Shown: positions 1 to 8,625, numbered from the stretch's first letter. The stretch is DNA of 47,195 nucleotides from Cyclobacteriaceae bacterium (GCA_023151255.1 JAKLJG010000016.1:1-47195); one strand, 5' to 3'. Notes: generated by a model from the sequence alone, not told the origin. Made by a program: numbers and translations.

Positions 1-563
1 GCAAACGTAAACGGTCCCGCTGAACCGGCTACCGTCAGGTTGATTGCTCCGTTGAAGGGCGCCACGCAACGACTGTTATCGGTAACTACACTCGATAAGG
101 TCAGTGTCGGGGCGGTGTTGCCTACGTTGATGTTCGCTATCGCGGTACACCCGCTCGGTACATCGGTTACTGTTACGCTGTAGCTGCCGTCCTGGATGTT
201 CGACAAGTCTTCTGTCGTGTACGGTCCGCCAGGGCCTGTCCAGGCAAACGTAAACGGTCCCGCTGAACCGGCTACCGTCAGGTTGATTGCTCCGTTGAAG
301 GGCGCCACGCAACGACTGTTATCGGTAACTACACTCGATAAGGTCAGTGTCGGGGCGGTGTTGCCTACGTTGATGTTCGCTATCGCGGTACACCCGCTCG
401 GTACATCGGTTACTGTTACGCTGTAGCTGCCGTCCTGGATGTTCGACAAGTCTTCTGTCGTGTACGGTCCGCCAGGGCCTGTCCAGGCAAACGTAAACGG
501 TCCCGCTGAACCGGCTACCGTCAGGTTGATTGCTCCGTTGAAGGGCGCCACGCAACGACTGTT
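1..563. repeat. Perfect 243-bp tandem repeat inside the SprB-repeat gene
   Basis: Positions 1-243 and 244-486 are identical base for base, and 487-563 continues as a third identical copy until the first mismatch at 564. The period of 243 bp is 81 codons, so the array stays in frame. From 564 to about 806 a diverged copy of the same module continues, sharing the protein pattern but not the exact DNA. The array continues past the left edge, so the total copy number is unknown. Confidence 0.95.
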
Positions 564-1709
564 GTCGGTGACTACGCTCGTTAAACTAAGGGTTGGCCTT
601 GCATCCGGTACATTAATAATAGCAATTGCCTGACAGCCCGTAGTTAAATCGGTAACGGTAACTGTGTAAGCGCTATGTTCAATAGCTGTTAAATCTTCAG
701 TCGCATAGGGTCCGCCCGGGCCTGTCCAGCTAAAACTTAAAGCGCCAATGGCTCCGGTAACAGTTAGATCAATTGCTCCGTTGAAAGGAGCGGTACATTT
801 TGAATTAGGCGTTACCACACTAGAAACAGATAGTGTTTGAATGTTAACCGTAACGGAACCGTTCATAAGAACTGGAGAGCACAACCCATCCACAGCCTGG
901 ACAGTAAGCACATCGCCATTGGAAAACGAGCCGGAAGGCGCTGTAAGAGTTAATGGCCCGGGAGCAGCCGGGTTAGTTTGCGGTGCACCGATGGGTGAGC
1001 CATTTACAAGAATCTGGTAAGTAACAGGAGCCGCTTGCGTTGCAGCCAGTGCAATAGTAGCGTCATCACCCCCACAAACAACCTGCGGAGAAGGTGTAGT
1101 AACATTCTGGACAATCGGAGAAGGATCGGTAAGGACGATTGGGCCGACAGATCGGGTACAGTTCGTTCCGTTATCGCTAACGATAACCGAATAGCTACCT
1201 CCAACGAGGCCGCTTAAATCCTGTGTACCTGGATCTACAAATCCGGAAGGTCCTGTCCATTGATAAGAATAACTTCCGGTTCCACCGGATACCGTAATTT
1301 CAATGGCGCCATTTGGGGTGCTGCAACTACCATTATTTGTACTTGAAAAAAGGGAGGCGGATAAATCCGGTGAAACAGAAAATATCGTGACAAACTGAAC
1401 CGAACTGCCATCAGCATCCTGTACAATCACTAAATACGTCTTGCCACCGGGTAATCCTGGCAAGCCGGTAATTGGGAAAGGTACACCCACGGTAAGATTG
1501 TGTGGTCCCTGGTCAGGTGGGCCAAAAATAAAAGCCCGCAGCGGTGGCGGATTAGCGGATGATACCAGTATTTCGAATGAACCGTTATCCAATCCATCGC
1601 AGGCATCTTTTTTATTCTGTATGGTAAAAACGGGCTGTGCAAAAACGAAAGCGGTTGCAAAGGCAAACAGCAGCGAGAATGAAAGTTTAAAAAATAAAGG
1701 TCGTGTCAT
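1..1709 (-). CDS. SprB-repeat surface/adhesin-like protein, 3' end outside window
   Basis: Reading the minus strand from the ATG at 1709 gives a continuous frame of about 569 codons that leaves the window without a stop. It begins with a signal peptide (MTRPLFFKLSFSLLFAFATA, then FVFAQ). A first domain contains NKKDACDGLDNGSFEI, followed by Ig-like modules of the SprB-repeat type (NGAIxLTVxGxxGPFTFxWTGP...GSYSVTVTD). The last visible part consists of 81-residue modules that are identical in DNA. SprB repeats are known from Bacteroidetes gliding adhesins and other large cell-surface proteins, usually exported by the type IX system through a C-terminal signal; that end is not visible. The ATG lies 5 bp after the stop of a small secreted relative, so the two are probably co-transcribed. 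The surface role is inferred from family and signal peptide; the ligand is unknown. Confidence 0.85.
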   Translation of the reverse strand, partial: MTRPLFFKLSFSLLFAFATAFVFAQPVFTIQNKKDACDGLDNGSFEILVSSANPPPLRAFIFGPPDQGPHNLTVGVPFPITGLPGLPGGKTYLVIVQDADGSSVQFVTIFSVSPDLSASLFSSTNNGSCSTPNGAIEITVSGGTGSYSYQWTGPSGFVDPGTQDLSGLVGGSYSVIVSDNGTNCTRSVGPIVLTDPSPIVQNVTTPSPQVVCGGDDATIALAATQAAPVTYQILVNGSPIGAPQTNPAAPGPLTLTAPSGSFSNGDVLTVQAVDGLCSPVLMNGSVTVNIQTLSVSSVVTPNSKCTAPFNGAIDLTVTGAIGALSFSWTGPGGPYATEDLTAIEHSAYTVTVTDLTTGCQAIAIINVPDARPTLSLTSVVTDNSRCVAPFNGAINLTVAGSAGPFTFAWTGPGGPYTTEDLSNIQDGSYSVTVTDVPSGCTAIANINVGNTAPTLTLSSVVTDNSRCVAPFNGAINLTVAGSAGPFTFAWTGPGGPYTTEDLSNIQDGSYSVTVTDVPSGCTAIANINVGNTAPTLTLSSVVTDNSRCVAPFNGAINLTVAGSAGPFTF

Positions 1710-1714
1710 GCAAT

Positions 1715-2062
1715 TCAGTTAATGACCACTTCAATAAATTTCTGACAATAATCCGAGCCCTCCTTCTCGCCTGTTATCACAATTGCGTGCTTACCCTTCT
1801 TCAGGTTTCCTATCAAAACTTCAGTTGATTTTAATTTGGTTTTGCCGGAAGCGGTAAGTAAGTAAACGGCAAACTGAGAACGGTCAGCGGTGAAAGTCAG
1901 GTCAATACTGCCGTTGTTCAAGCCTCCGCTGGTGTCCTTTTTACTCCATGTAACCTGAATTTCGCTACACCCCTCGGCATAGCCATAGAATACAGGAAAA
2001 CCCTGTTGAAAGGATAATACTGTGCTCAATGATATGATTAATAGTGACTTAGATAATATCAT
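1715..2062 (-). CDS. Small secreted protein related to the N-terminal domain of the next gene
   Basis: This 115-residue protein has an N-terminal hydrophobic signal (MILSKSLLIISLSTVLSF) and no named domain I recognise. Its core, SKKDTSGGLNNGSIDLTF, lines up with NKKDACDGLDNGSFEILV near the start of the SprB-repeat protein encoded just downstream. Both then have a hydrophobic beta-strand pattern ending in a Gly/Lys-rich turn and an IVIT/VIVQ strand, so they look like paralogous secreted domains. It is first in a likely two-gene unit (5 bp to the next ATG), driven by a good Bacteroidetes promoter at 2079-2109. The start is ATG, with no Shine-Dalgarno. A role as partner or truncated duplicate of the surface protein is inference. 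Confidence 0.75.
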   Translation of the reverse strand: MILSKSLLIISLSTVLSFQQGFPVFYGYAEGCSEIQVTWSKKDTSGGLNNGSIDLTFTADRSQFAVYLLTASGKTKLKSTEVLIGNLKKGKHAIVITGEKEGSDYCQKFIEVVIN

Positions 2063-2078
2063 CTCATTAATAAGTTCA

Positions 2079-2109
2079 AAAAGTTACGCAATTATAAATA
2101 ACCTTCAAA
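2079..2109 (-). promoter_or_regulatory. Bacteroidetes-type promoter for the secreted protein/SprB unit
   Basis: On the minus strand TTTG (2109-2106) is followed by a 19-bp spacer and TAACTTTT (2086-2079), 7 of 8 matches to TAnnTTTG. It lies 16 bp upstream of the ATG at 2062. Spacing fits the known -33/-7 pattern. Confidence 0.55.
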
Positions 2110-2250
2110 AAATTATAGTAACCTTAAAAAGGCCTTTTGTGTCAATTTGTAAAGATCAAGTTTATTGCGTTGCCTTCAAAAAATCTGTTAGGATAAAAAC
2201 AGGCATCTCCTATCCTTGTAAGTTTTTATTTAAAAAATAACATTTCTGAA

Positions 2251-2817
2251 TCAAAAATGCTTTCTGTTGAGTATTTCGCTTAGGATAACGGCCTTTTTAA
2301 AGCCCTCGGGGTCGCGTAAGTCGCGGGTGTATTCTTCCAATAAATTTCGTTGGTTAGCTTTATCAAACTCTTTAAACCGTCCAAAATCCATCTTTACATC
2401 TTCCAGCCGGGTGGTTTCTTCCAGTGATTTCCGGTAAAAAGCCTGTTGCTTGGCTTCCTCAAATTCCTTATAAGTAGATTCCTTCTTGAAATCATAAGCC
2501 CGATCAGCCTCCTCAACTACCAATTCCTCTTCGTCAGTAACTTCATCATCATAATCCACATAATCCTGGGCAACCGGTTCTGTGCGCTTGTATTCTGCAA
2601 CAGGTTCATTCACCGGCTGTTTAGCTTCCGTTATTTCCTTTAAAAGTTCCTCAAAGGTTAACGGCCTGGGTTTTGATTGCGGCTGTGACGAGGCCGACCT
2701 ACCGACCGGGGGTTCATAATCAGTCGGACTTTGATCTGGTTGCTTTTTGGCTTTCAGCCAGTTATAAATCAGGTAAATCGCTCCGATGATGATGTAATAA
2801 AGAATGCTGTCGTCCAT
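2251..2817 (-). CDS. Membrane-anchored acidic protein of unknown function
   Basis: The protein has about 188 residues. It starts MDDSILYYIIIGAIYLIYNW, a single N-terminal transmembrane helix with few residues outside, followed by a Pro/Gln-rich linker, a strongly acidic middle (DYDDEVTDEEELVVEEA) and a charged helical C-terminus ending in VILSEILNRKHF. It is probably anchored by the helix with a cytoplasmic, partly disordered and coiled-coil body. I chose the ATG at 2817 over a TTG two codons upstream, because ATG places the hydrophobic segment directly at the N-terminus. It is transcribed away from smc, with 152 bp between the start codons. I do not recognise a family and assign no function. 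Confidence 0.75.
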   Translation of the reverse strand: MDDSILYYIIIGAIYLIYNWLKAKKQPDQSPTDYEPPVGRSASSQPQSKPRPLTFEELLKEITEAKQPVNEPVAEYKRTEPVAQDYVDYDDEVTDEEELVVEEADRAYDFKKESTYKEFEEAKQQAFYRKSLEETTRLEDVKMDFGRFKEFDKANQRNLLEEYTRDLRDPEGFKKAVILSEILNRKHF

Positions 2818-2871
2818 ACACAATTATTATCAAAAATAAGCAATTCGGCATTCATACCTTCCTGAATTTTA

Positions 2872-2903
2872 TTTGAATTGGCACCCCGATAAAGTTATCT
2901 TTG
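2872..2903 (+). promoter_or_regulatory. Bacteroidetes consensus promoter for smc
   Basis: TTTG at 2872-2875, a 20-bp spacer and TATCTTTG at 2896-2903 match the Bacteroidetes -33/-7 consensus at every fixed position. The predicted transcript starts near 2910, leaving a leader of about 60 nt before the smc ATG at 2970. Confidence 0.7.
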
Positions 2904-2969
2904 CCGTGTTTCTCACCTGCTGGCCGGGAACGAAAGATTTTTTAACTTCAAACAACCACACGTACTTCA

Positions 2970-5900
2970 ATGCAGTTAGCCAAGCTTGAGATCAAGGGCT
3001 TTAAAAGTTTTGCCGATAAGGTCGTAATTAATTTTGATGAGGGTATTACCGGTGTTGTAGGCCCCAATGGCAGTGGAAAATCCAACATTGTGGATGCCAT
3101 CCGGTGGGTATTGGGTGAACAAAAGACCAGCGCCCTCCGGTCAGAAAAGATGGAAAACGTGATCTTTAATGGCACTAGTGGCCGCTCGGCCCAGCAGATG
3201 GCCGAAGTATCGCTAACCATCAACAACACCAAAAACATCCTGCCTACTGAATATTCTCAGATAACCATCACCCGCAGGCTGTACCGCTCCGGTGAAAGCG
3301 AGTACCTGCTTAACGGTGTGCTCTGCCGGTTGAAAGACATTACCAATTTATTTCTGGACACAGGCGTTGCCTCCAACACCTATGCGATTATTGAATTAGG
3401 CATGGTTGATGACCTGCTCAACGACAAAGACAACTCGCGCAGAATGCTCTTTGAGGAAGCAGCCGGCATTTCAAAGTTTAAAAAGCGAAAGAAAGAAACA
3501 TTAAAGAAACTGGAAGATACGGATGCCGACCTGGAGCGTGTAGAAGACCTTTTGTACGAGATTGAGAAAAATATGAAAAGCCTGGAGAAGCAGGCTAAAC
3601 AAACCGAGGCCTATTACAAAATAAAAGACGAATACAAGCAGAAAAGTATAACACTTGCCCAGGTGGTAATGGCCAAGCAAAAAGAAAAATTTGCTTCACT
3701 TAGCCAGCGTATTCAGCAGGAAAATGACCGTAAAATTGCCCTTACTGCATCCGTTGCCGAAACCGAGGCTGCCATCGAAAATGCAAAGGCCGACCTGATC
3801 GCTCGGGAAAAAACACTATCAGCCCGACAAAAAGCCATCAACGAATTCGTAGCTCAAATCCGGCAATACGAGAGCGACAAACAGATAAAAAATGAGCGCC
3901 TGAAATACCTGAACGACCGGGCTGCCACGCTGCGCGATCAGATTGATCAGGACAGGAAAAGCAACGAACGCGCACGCTTCAGTATACAAAGCCTCGAAAA
4001 CGAGCGCGATGCCGCCCGCCAAACACTTACAGAAATTGAGCAGCGGCTAAATCAGTTGCGTGCTGAGTATGAAGAACAACGTAAATTAACAGGAACCCAG
4101 CAAGGGCAGGTTGACCTTCAACGACAGGCACTTCGGCAAAAACAGGAAGAAAGCTTTCAAACAAATAAAGCCGTTGAGATACGTGAAATCCAAGTGGCCA
4201 CGTTCCGCCAGGAATTAGACCGCACGGCCACCGACACCAGTCAGCAAAGCGCCAGTTTAGTGGAGTTTGAAAAAAAACTGGTACTCTTACAGGAAGAAAT
4301 TGAGGTAAAGAACAAGGAACTGGAGCAACTCCGGAAAGAGGAGACCGATAACCTCGAGAGGATTTCTTCGATGGAAAAAACCATCGAGATGATTCGCGAT
4401 GAGATGACGGCCACCAGCCGGAAACTTGATTCCAAACAAAATGAATATAACCTGACCAAATCCCTGGTCGAGAATCTGGAGGGCTTTCCCGAGGCCATCA
4501 AGTTTCTGAAAAAGAAAATCACCAAACACGCCCCGCTGCTTTCGGATGTGCTTACCTGCCCGGAAGACTACCGTGTAGCCATTGAGAACTACCTGGAGTC
4601 GTACCTCAATTATTATATTGTTGAGCATGAAGCCGAGGCCTATGAAGCCATTAACATCCTGAGCGATGCTTCAAAAGGCAAAGCCAACTTTTTCATTCTG
4701 GATGCCTTTGAGAAATTTGAGCCCACTCCTACCCGCATTTACGATAACGCCTACCCCGCAACCCAGGTCATTGAGTTCGACCCCAAGTACCGGAAACTTA
4801 TGGCCTACATCCTGGATAAGGTGTATGTATATGAAGGCGACATTAAAGGAATACCAGCCGATGATGATAATACCTTCATTACCAAAAGCGGTAAACTCAC
4901 TAAAAAACGGTTCAGCATATCCGGTGGTTCGGTCGGTCTGTTCGAAGGAAAGAAAATTGGGCGGGCAAAAAATCTGGAAAAACTGGATAAAGAGATTAAA
5001 GAACTTACCGCTAAATTGGGCGAAATTCGCGACAACCTGGTGCAGCGCCAAACCGACCTGGAACGGTTGCGGCAAACCACCATCCGCCAGCAGATTGACG
5101 AACTGCAGCATACCCTCCGGCAGATTAATGAAGAATACGTATCGGTGCGCACCAAACGGGAGCAATTCTCTGAATTCCTTAGCAACGCTGATTTACGGAG
5201 GGAAGACATTTTAGAAAAGGTTGATGCACTGCTAAACGAACTGGATGAACTGAAGCCGAAAGCCCACTTGTTGCAGCACGAAGTTGCCGAGCAGGAAAAC
5301 CAAATTGCCCAGCTAACTGAACTGCTTGCTCAGGAAAATGAATACCTGAACCAGAAGTCGGCCGCATTAAACGAACAAAACATTCACTACCACCAGCAGG
5401 AAAACCGGGTAACCAGCATCGAACAGGAAATCCGGTTTAAGCAAGAAGCAATGGAGCAAAGCACCCAGCGGATTGAACTGAACCTGGAGGAATTAAAGAA
5501 AAACGAAGAGGAAGCGCGTGCCATTGTTGAATCGACCCAGAGCCACGACACTGAACTTATTTCCATGTACGCCCAAAAAGAGATCATGGAAAAAGAACTC
5601 AACGAGGCCGAGAAACACTATTACCAGTCGCGTGGAGACATTGACCAGGCAGAAAAAGAATTACGTGAAGTGCAGCATACCAGGCAAAACATTGACAGCC
5701 TGCTGATGGAGCTGCAAAACCAGTTAAATGAAAATAAACTGCAGCTTAACTCGGTAAAAGAAAGATTATCGGTAGAATTTAATGTTGACCTTGAAACTCT
5801 AGGAGAACCGGCAAGCGAAGAAGATGCACGCCACCTGAAAGAAGCAGATGAAGACAAACTCCGCAACGAGGTAACGCGCATCCGCGAGCGGCTGGATACC

Positions 5901-6506
5901 ATGGGGCCTATTAACCCCATGGCCATGGAGGCCTATACCGAAATCAAAGAACGTAACGACTTCATTATTGCCCAGCGCGATGACCTGTTTAAAGCCAAGG
6001 AATCGCTGCTGAATACCATAACCGAAATTGAAGGTGTTGCCAGCCAAACCTTTATGGATGCCTTTAACCAGGTGCGCGATCATTTTAAACGGGTATTCCG
6101 ATCGCTATTCAACGAAGAAGACGACTGCGACATTAAACTCCTTGACCCGAACAATCCGCTTGAATCAGAGATTGACATTATCGCCAAACCAAAAGGCAAA
6201 CGGCCCATCACCATCAACCAGCTTTCGGGTGGCGAAAAAACACTAACCGCCACTGCCCTGCTCTTCTCCATGTACCTGCTTAAGCCGGCACCCTTCTGTA
6301 TTTTCGATGAAGTAGACGCCCCGTTGGATGATGCCAACATTGACAAGTTCAACAACATCATCCGCAATTTCAGCAAGGAAAGTCAGTTTGTAATTGTAAC
6401 CCACAACAAGCGCACCATGACAGCCACTGATGTGATATACGGGATTACCATGGTTGAAAAAGGCGTATCGAAAGTAGTGCCCGTTGATTTGCGCGAACTA
6501 GCCTGA
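2970..6506 (+). CDS. smc: Chromosome segregation ATPase SMC
   Basis: The 1178-residue length and full domain order match bacterial SMC. There is an N-terminal ATPase half with Walker A GPNGSGKSN at residues 31-39, a long coiled coil (about 165-500), a hinge at about 515-660, a returning coiled coil, then the ABC signature LSGGEKTLTATAL near 1084 and Walker B FCIFDEVDAPLDD near 1109-1121. SMC dimers with ScpA/ScpB organise and separate replicated chromosomes in the cytoplasm; scpA and scpB are not in this window. The start MQLAKLEIKGFKSFADK is the family's usual N-terminus. A consensus promoter lies 67 bp upstream of the ATG, so the gene heads its own transcript. No truncation or missing motif is seen. 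Confidence 0.97.
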   Translation: MQLAKLEIKGFKSFADKVVINFDEGITGVVGPNGSGKSNIVDAIRWVLGEQKTSALRSEKMENVIFNGTSGRSAQQMAEVSLTINNTKNILPTEYSQITITRRLYRSGESEYLLNGVLCRLKDITNLFLDTGVASNTYAIIELGMVDDLLNDKDNSRRMLFEEAAGISKFKKRKKETLKKLEDTDADLERVEDLLYEIEKNMKSLEKQAKQTEAYYKIKDEYKQKSITLAQVVMAKQKEKFASLSQRIQQENDRKIALTASVAETEAAIENAKADLIAREKTLSARQKAINEFVAQIRQYESDKQIKNERLKYLNDRAATLRDQIDQDRKSNERARFSIQSLENERDAARQTLTEIEQRLNQLRAEYEEQRKLTGTQQGQVDLQRQALRQKQEESFQTNKAVEIREIQVATFRQELDRTATDTSQQSASLVEFEKKLVLLQEEIEVKNKELEQLRKEETDNLERISSMEKTIEMIRDEMTATSRKLDSKQNEYNLTKSLVENLEGFPEAIKFLKKKITKHAPLLSDVLTCPEDYRVAIENYLESYLNYYIVEHEAEAYEAINILSDASKGKANFFILDAFEKFEPTPTRIYDNAYPATQVIEFDPKYRKLMAYILDKVYVYEGDIKGIPADDDNTFITKSGKLTKKRFSISGGSVGLFEGKKIGRAKNLEKLDKEIKELTAKLGEIRDNLVQRQTDLERLRQTTIRQQIDELQHTLRQINEEYVSVRTKREQFSEFLSNADLRREDILEKVDALLNELDELKPKAHLLQHEVAEQENQIAQLTELLAQENEYLNQKSAALNEQNIHYHQQENRVTSIEQEIRFKQEAMEQSTQRIELNLEELKKNEEEARAIVESTQSHDTELISMYAQKEIMEKELNEAEKHYYQSRGDIDQAEKELREVQHTRQNIDSLLMELQNQLNENKLQLNSVKERLSVEFNVDLETLGEPASEEDARHLKEADEDKLRNEVTRIRERLDTMGPINPMAMEAYTEIKERNDFIIAQRDDLFKAKESLLNTITEIEGVASQTFMDAFNQVRDHFKRVFRSLFNEEDDCDIKLLDPNNPLESEIDIIAKPKGKRPITINQLSGGEKTLTATALLFSMYLLKPAPFCIFDEVDAPLDDANIDKFNNIIRNFSKESQFVIVTHNKRTMTATDVIYGITMVEKGVSKVVPVDLRELA

Positions 6507-6508
6507 CC

Positions 6509-6526
6509 GGCTGATAAAGATCAGCC
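6509..6526 (+). other. Hairpin just after smc
   Basis: GGCTGAT (6509-6515) and ATCAGCC (6520-6526) form a perfect 7-bp stem with an AAAG loop 3 bp after the smc stop. There is no T-run, so it is at best a weak terminator or an mRNA 3'-end stabiliser. Confidence 0.35.
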
Positions 6527-6581
6527 TTCAGTACTGACCTTCACCAGCAGAAAGCACCTGAAGAGTTTACAACTTAGCGGT

Positions 6582-7109
6582 ATGAATAAGTTAATCGGTA
6601 TACTGGGTTTACTTGCGTTATTTGCCTGCGACTCGGTTAAAACTGAATACAAAGACGGAATTGATTTCAGCACGTATAAAACATTTTGCTGGTTAGAAAA
6701 CTGCTCGTTTTTTTATACCGGACCCGCCTACCTGAACCGGCCCGAGGTTCAGGAAACCATCAGGAAATCCATTATAGATAACCTGACTGGCAAAGGTCTT
6801 CGCTTTGACAGCGACAACCCTGATTTACTGGTTGACTTTCATGTAACCATCGAGGATACGATAGTCATCCGCTACCACAGCCAGGAAGACGAGCCCTATT
6901 ATTACAAAACTCCGTTTACCCGCACCGATGAAATTCATGTAACGAAGGGATCCCTTATCATTCACCTGATTGACCGGCAGCGCGGAGAATTGGTGTGGGA
7001 AAGTCATACCGAAGGTTTTTTGGAAACTCCACCTGATTTATCAGAGAAAAATATCCGGGCCGGCATCGATAAAGTGTTGAAGGATTTCCCGCCCAGACCA
7101 CAACAATAA
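6582..7109 (+). CDS. DUF4136 lipoprotein
   Basis: The 175-residue protein has a lipoprotein signal (MNKLIGILGLLALFAC, acylation Cys16) followed by a DUF4136-type domain. That domain shows the early DFSTYKTFCWL strand, a conserved middle DNPDLLVDFHVTIED and a late IIHLIDRQRGELVWES strand pair. DUF4136 proteins are abundant in Bacteroidetes and Proteobacteria and sit on the periplasmic or outer-membrane side; their function is not established. The gene follows smc by 75 bp with a weak hairpin between them. It converges with the thioesterase gene, 18 bp apart at their 3' ends. Confidence 0.85.
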   Translation: MNKLIGILGLLALFACDSVKTEYKDGIDFSTYKTFCWLENCSFFYTGPAYLNRPEVQETIRKSIIDNLTGKGLRFDSDNPDLLVDFHVTIEDTIVIRYHSQEDEPYYYKTPFTRTDEIHVTKGSLIIHLIDRQRGELVWESHTEGFLETPPDLSEKNIRAGIDKVLKDFPPRPQQ

Positions 7110-7125
7110 ATTCAGGCGCCAGGCG

Positions 7126-7146
7126 CCTTAATGAAAAACATTAAGG
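7126..7146. terminator. Possible shared hairpin between convergent genes
   Basis: CCTTAATG (7126-7133) and CATTAAGG (7139-7146) make a perfect 8-bp stem with an AAAAA loop. It overlaps the stop codon of the minus-strand thioesterase and lies just after the DUF4136 gene. A direct GGCGCC duplication (7114-7127) is next to it. A U-run is lacking, so termination is only a guess. Confidence 0.3.
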
Positions 7147-7517
7147 ATGTCGCGTTCAATCCTACGGGGCTTCATCGTTTGCGCATCCAGCAGGCACCAG
7201 TTGGTTTTTGCCCGTATCAGCATTTTGCCGGTTTTTTGATTAAACAATTCAACATGCCGTTCGGAGCGTACGCCTTCGGAATGATGCACCCAAGTACGGG
7301 CATTTATCACATCATTCAGATATGCCGGAGCAAAGTATTCAATTTCATGTTTAAGTACTACCCAGGAATACCGTTGTTTCATCTCAGTGGAAGCAAGTGA
7401 ATTCCAGTGAGCCGAGGCAACCTCCTGCACCCATTGAAGATAAACTACATTATTAACATGATTTAATTCATCAAGGTGTTCGGCCTTAACGGTAATTGCC
7501 TGTTCAAATGCTTTCAC
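7128..7517 (-). CDS. Acyl-CoA thioesterase, hot-dog fold (4HBT/FadM-YbgC type)
   Basis: This 129-residue protein has the length and motifs of single-domain 4HBT thioesterases. It shows an N-terminal strand, then HLDELNHVNNVVYLQWVQEV, in which the Asp/Asn-His-Val-Asn-Asn pattern marks the active-site loop, followed by the central helix and alternating strands (WVVLKHEIEYFAPAYLND). Such enzymes hydrolyse acyl-CoA thioesters in the cytoplasm; the substrate cannot be read from sequence. The start is GTG, 10 bp downstream of the stop of the DUF1080 gene, so the two form a likely operon read from about 8300. No ATG is available in frame between that stop and this GTG. Confidence 0.88.
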   Translation of the reverse strand: MKAFEQAITVKAEHLDELNHVNNVVYLQWVQEVASAHWNSLASTEMKQRYSWVVLKHEIEYFAPAYLNDVINARTWVHHSEGVRSERHVELFNQKTGKMLIRAKTNWCLLDAQTMKPRRIERDILNVFH

Positions 7518-7527
7518 GTCTTTATCG

Positions 7528-8295
7528 TCAGTGTTTACCCCTCAACGCCATCAACTCCACCCGCTTAAACTCAATGGGATGACTCTCCGACTGCAGGGCT
7601 ATGTAACCGGATTTAACGGGGGTTCCTTCTGGCTGAGGATAATTTTCAGGTAAATAACCACCACCAATAACCGGCTTGGAATAGGTCATTACCGTATCAC
7701 CATTAATCACATGATGGATGATGCTGTCGCCATAAACAATCAGTTCGGCCGTTACCCATTCATTTGGTAAAAAGGTTCGTGTTTTTGCACTGATGCAATG
7801 CTGCGTAACCAGCGTATCGGCCATGTACACGTGCATACCCGGAGTGCATAAGTTTCCGGTGGAGCGTTCGCGCTCAGGGGTACCACCCAAAAACTGCGCC
7901 TCCAGCGATACCGGAAAATTCTGATCAACCCCCATGCTTTCCGCAGACTGTGAATGAAACATTACCCCGCTGTTCATAAAAGCCCATTGCTGCCCACCCT
8001 TCGGTTGTTCGCCAACAAAGCGGTATTCAACGCGCAACCGGTAATGGGAATAAGGTTCCTTATAAAACAAGTGCCCGAACTCACGGGTAAACGAGTCATA
8101 CTCAGCATACGAAACTTTCAGGATGCCCTCTTCTACCCGAAAGGTGTTCTTGTAATTCACCCCGGCTTCATAGCCGGAAATTTTGGGTGTCCAGCCGTCA
8201 AGATTTTTACCATTAAATAAACTTATCCACTCTTCGTTTGCTTTTTGTGAACAAGCAACCACCAGGAATGAGAAAAGGAACAGCCATCTTATCAT
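7528..8295 (-). CDS. DUF1080 (3-keto-disaccharide hydrolase-like) lipoprotein
   Basis: The 255-residue protein starts with a lipobox signal (MIRWLFLFSFLVVAC, Cys15) and continues with the DUF1080 opening WISLFNGKNLDGWTPK. The jelly-roll core includes NSGVMFHSQSAESM, EAQFLGGT and the final SGYIALQSESHPIEFKRVEL strand. Some family members hydrolyse 3-keto-glycosides and most are uncharacterised, so sugar binding or hydrolysis outside the inner membrane is a family inference. An ATG start is used. A TATCTTGG box (7 of 8 to the -7 consensus) lies about 25-30 bp upstream on the minus strand. The thioesterase follows 10 bp after the stop. Confidence 0.88.
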   Translation of the reverse strand: MIRWLFLFSFLVVACSQKANEEWISLFNGKNLDGWTPKISGYEAGVNYKNTFRVEEGILKVSYAEYDSFTREFGHLFYKEPYSHYRLRVEYRFVGEQPKGGQQWAFMNSGVMFHSQSAESMGVDQNFPVSLEAQFLGGTPERERSTGNLCTPGMHVYMADTLVTQHCISAKTRTFLPNEWVTAELIVYGDSIIHHVINGDTVMTYSKPVIGGGYLPENYPQPEGTPVKSGYIALQSESHPIEFKRVELMALRGKH

Positions 8296-8350
8296 AACCG
8301 AGATTTAGTTTGATTGCCAAGATAGTGAAGGCCGGGATGCATAAAAACAA

Positions 8351-8389
8351 AAAACGGGAATACATCAATTGCTTGCGTATTCCCGTTTT
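8351..8389 (-). terminator. Strong intrinsic terminator, minus strand
   Basis: AAAACGGGAATAC (8351-8363) and GTATTCCCGTTTT (8377-8389) form a perfect 13-bp stem with a 13-nt loop. Read on the minus strand it is followed by TTGTTTTTAT (8350-8341). It therefore ends a minus-strand transcript arriving from the right, yet no protein gene ends between here and the next terminator at 8772. This suggests an RNA gene or a double terminator. Confidence 0.8.
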
Positions 8390-8625
8390 GTTGCACAACA
8401 ACCGTAGCTGCCCTGCAACCCTAAGTCAAGTTGCCCCGATTAAAACCTGCCCCGGTTTTCTTTCGATTACCGTTCTGAGTTTCATGCCCGCGCCTGTTGT
8501 TTCCGCGAGATGCGTGCATAACCGGCATTGTCCGCTTTTTTGTGTTCCGGTTTCCGTGGAAACGGGAGATTTGTTTACGGACACTACCGCATCAACCGGT
8601 CAATAATCGGCTTAGTGGTATGAAG
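8390..8625 (-). ncRNA. Possible structured RNA of unknown family
   Basis: This protein-free interval lies directly upstream of a 13-bp intrinsic terminator on the minus strand. It contains several self-complementary pairs: TGTCCG with CGGACA enclosing GTTTCC/GGAAAC, GCAAC with GTTGC, and TTGTTG next to CAACAA. A weak -7-like TACCTTCA lies just to the right on the minus strand. The 98-aa plus-strand frame here has no recognisable protein features. I could not match it to tmRNA, RNase P RNA or SRP RNA; none of their hallmark segments is visible. A 6S-like or lineage-specific RNA remains possible. Confidence 0.3.

Noticed and set aside
76-633. Two identical 78-aa minus frames and two 64-76-aa plus frames near the left edge
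   Set aside because: They are other frames of the 243-bp repeat units. Their identity follows from the DNA repeat, and the SprB frame alone gives sensible protein.
4666-5214. 182-aa plus frame inside smc
   Set aside because: It lies wholly within the smc hinge and coiled-coil coding region in another frame, with Pro/Ser/Trp-rich nonsense composition.
8310-8606. 98-aa plus-strand open frame
   Set aside because: Composition is irregular (many Cys, Pro, Arg), there is no start context, it crosses a perfect terminator stem and resembles no protein; the interval reads better as non-coding.
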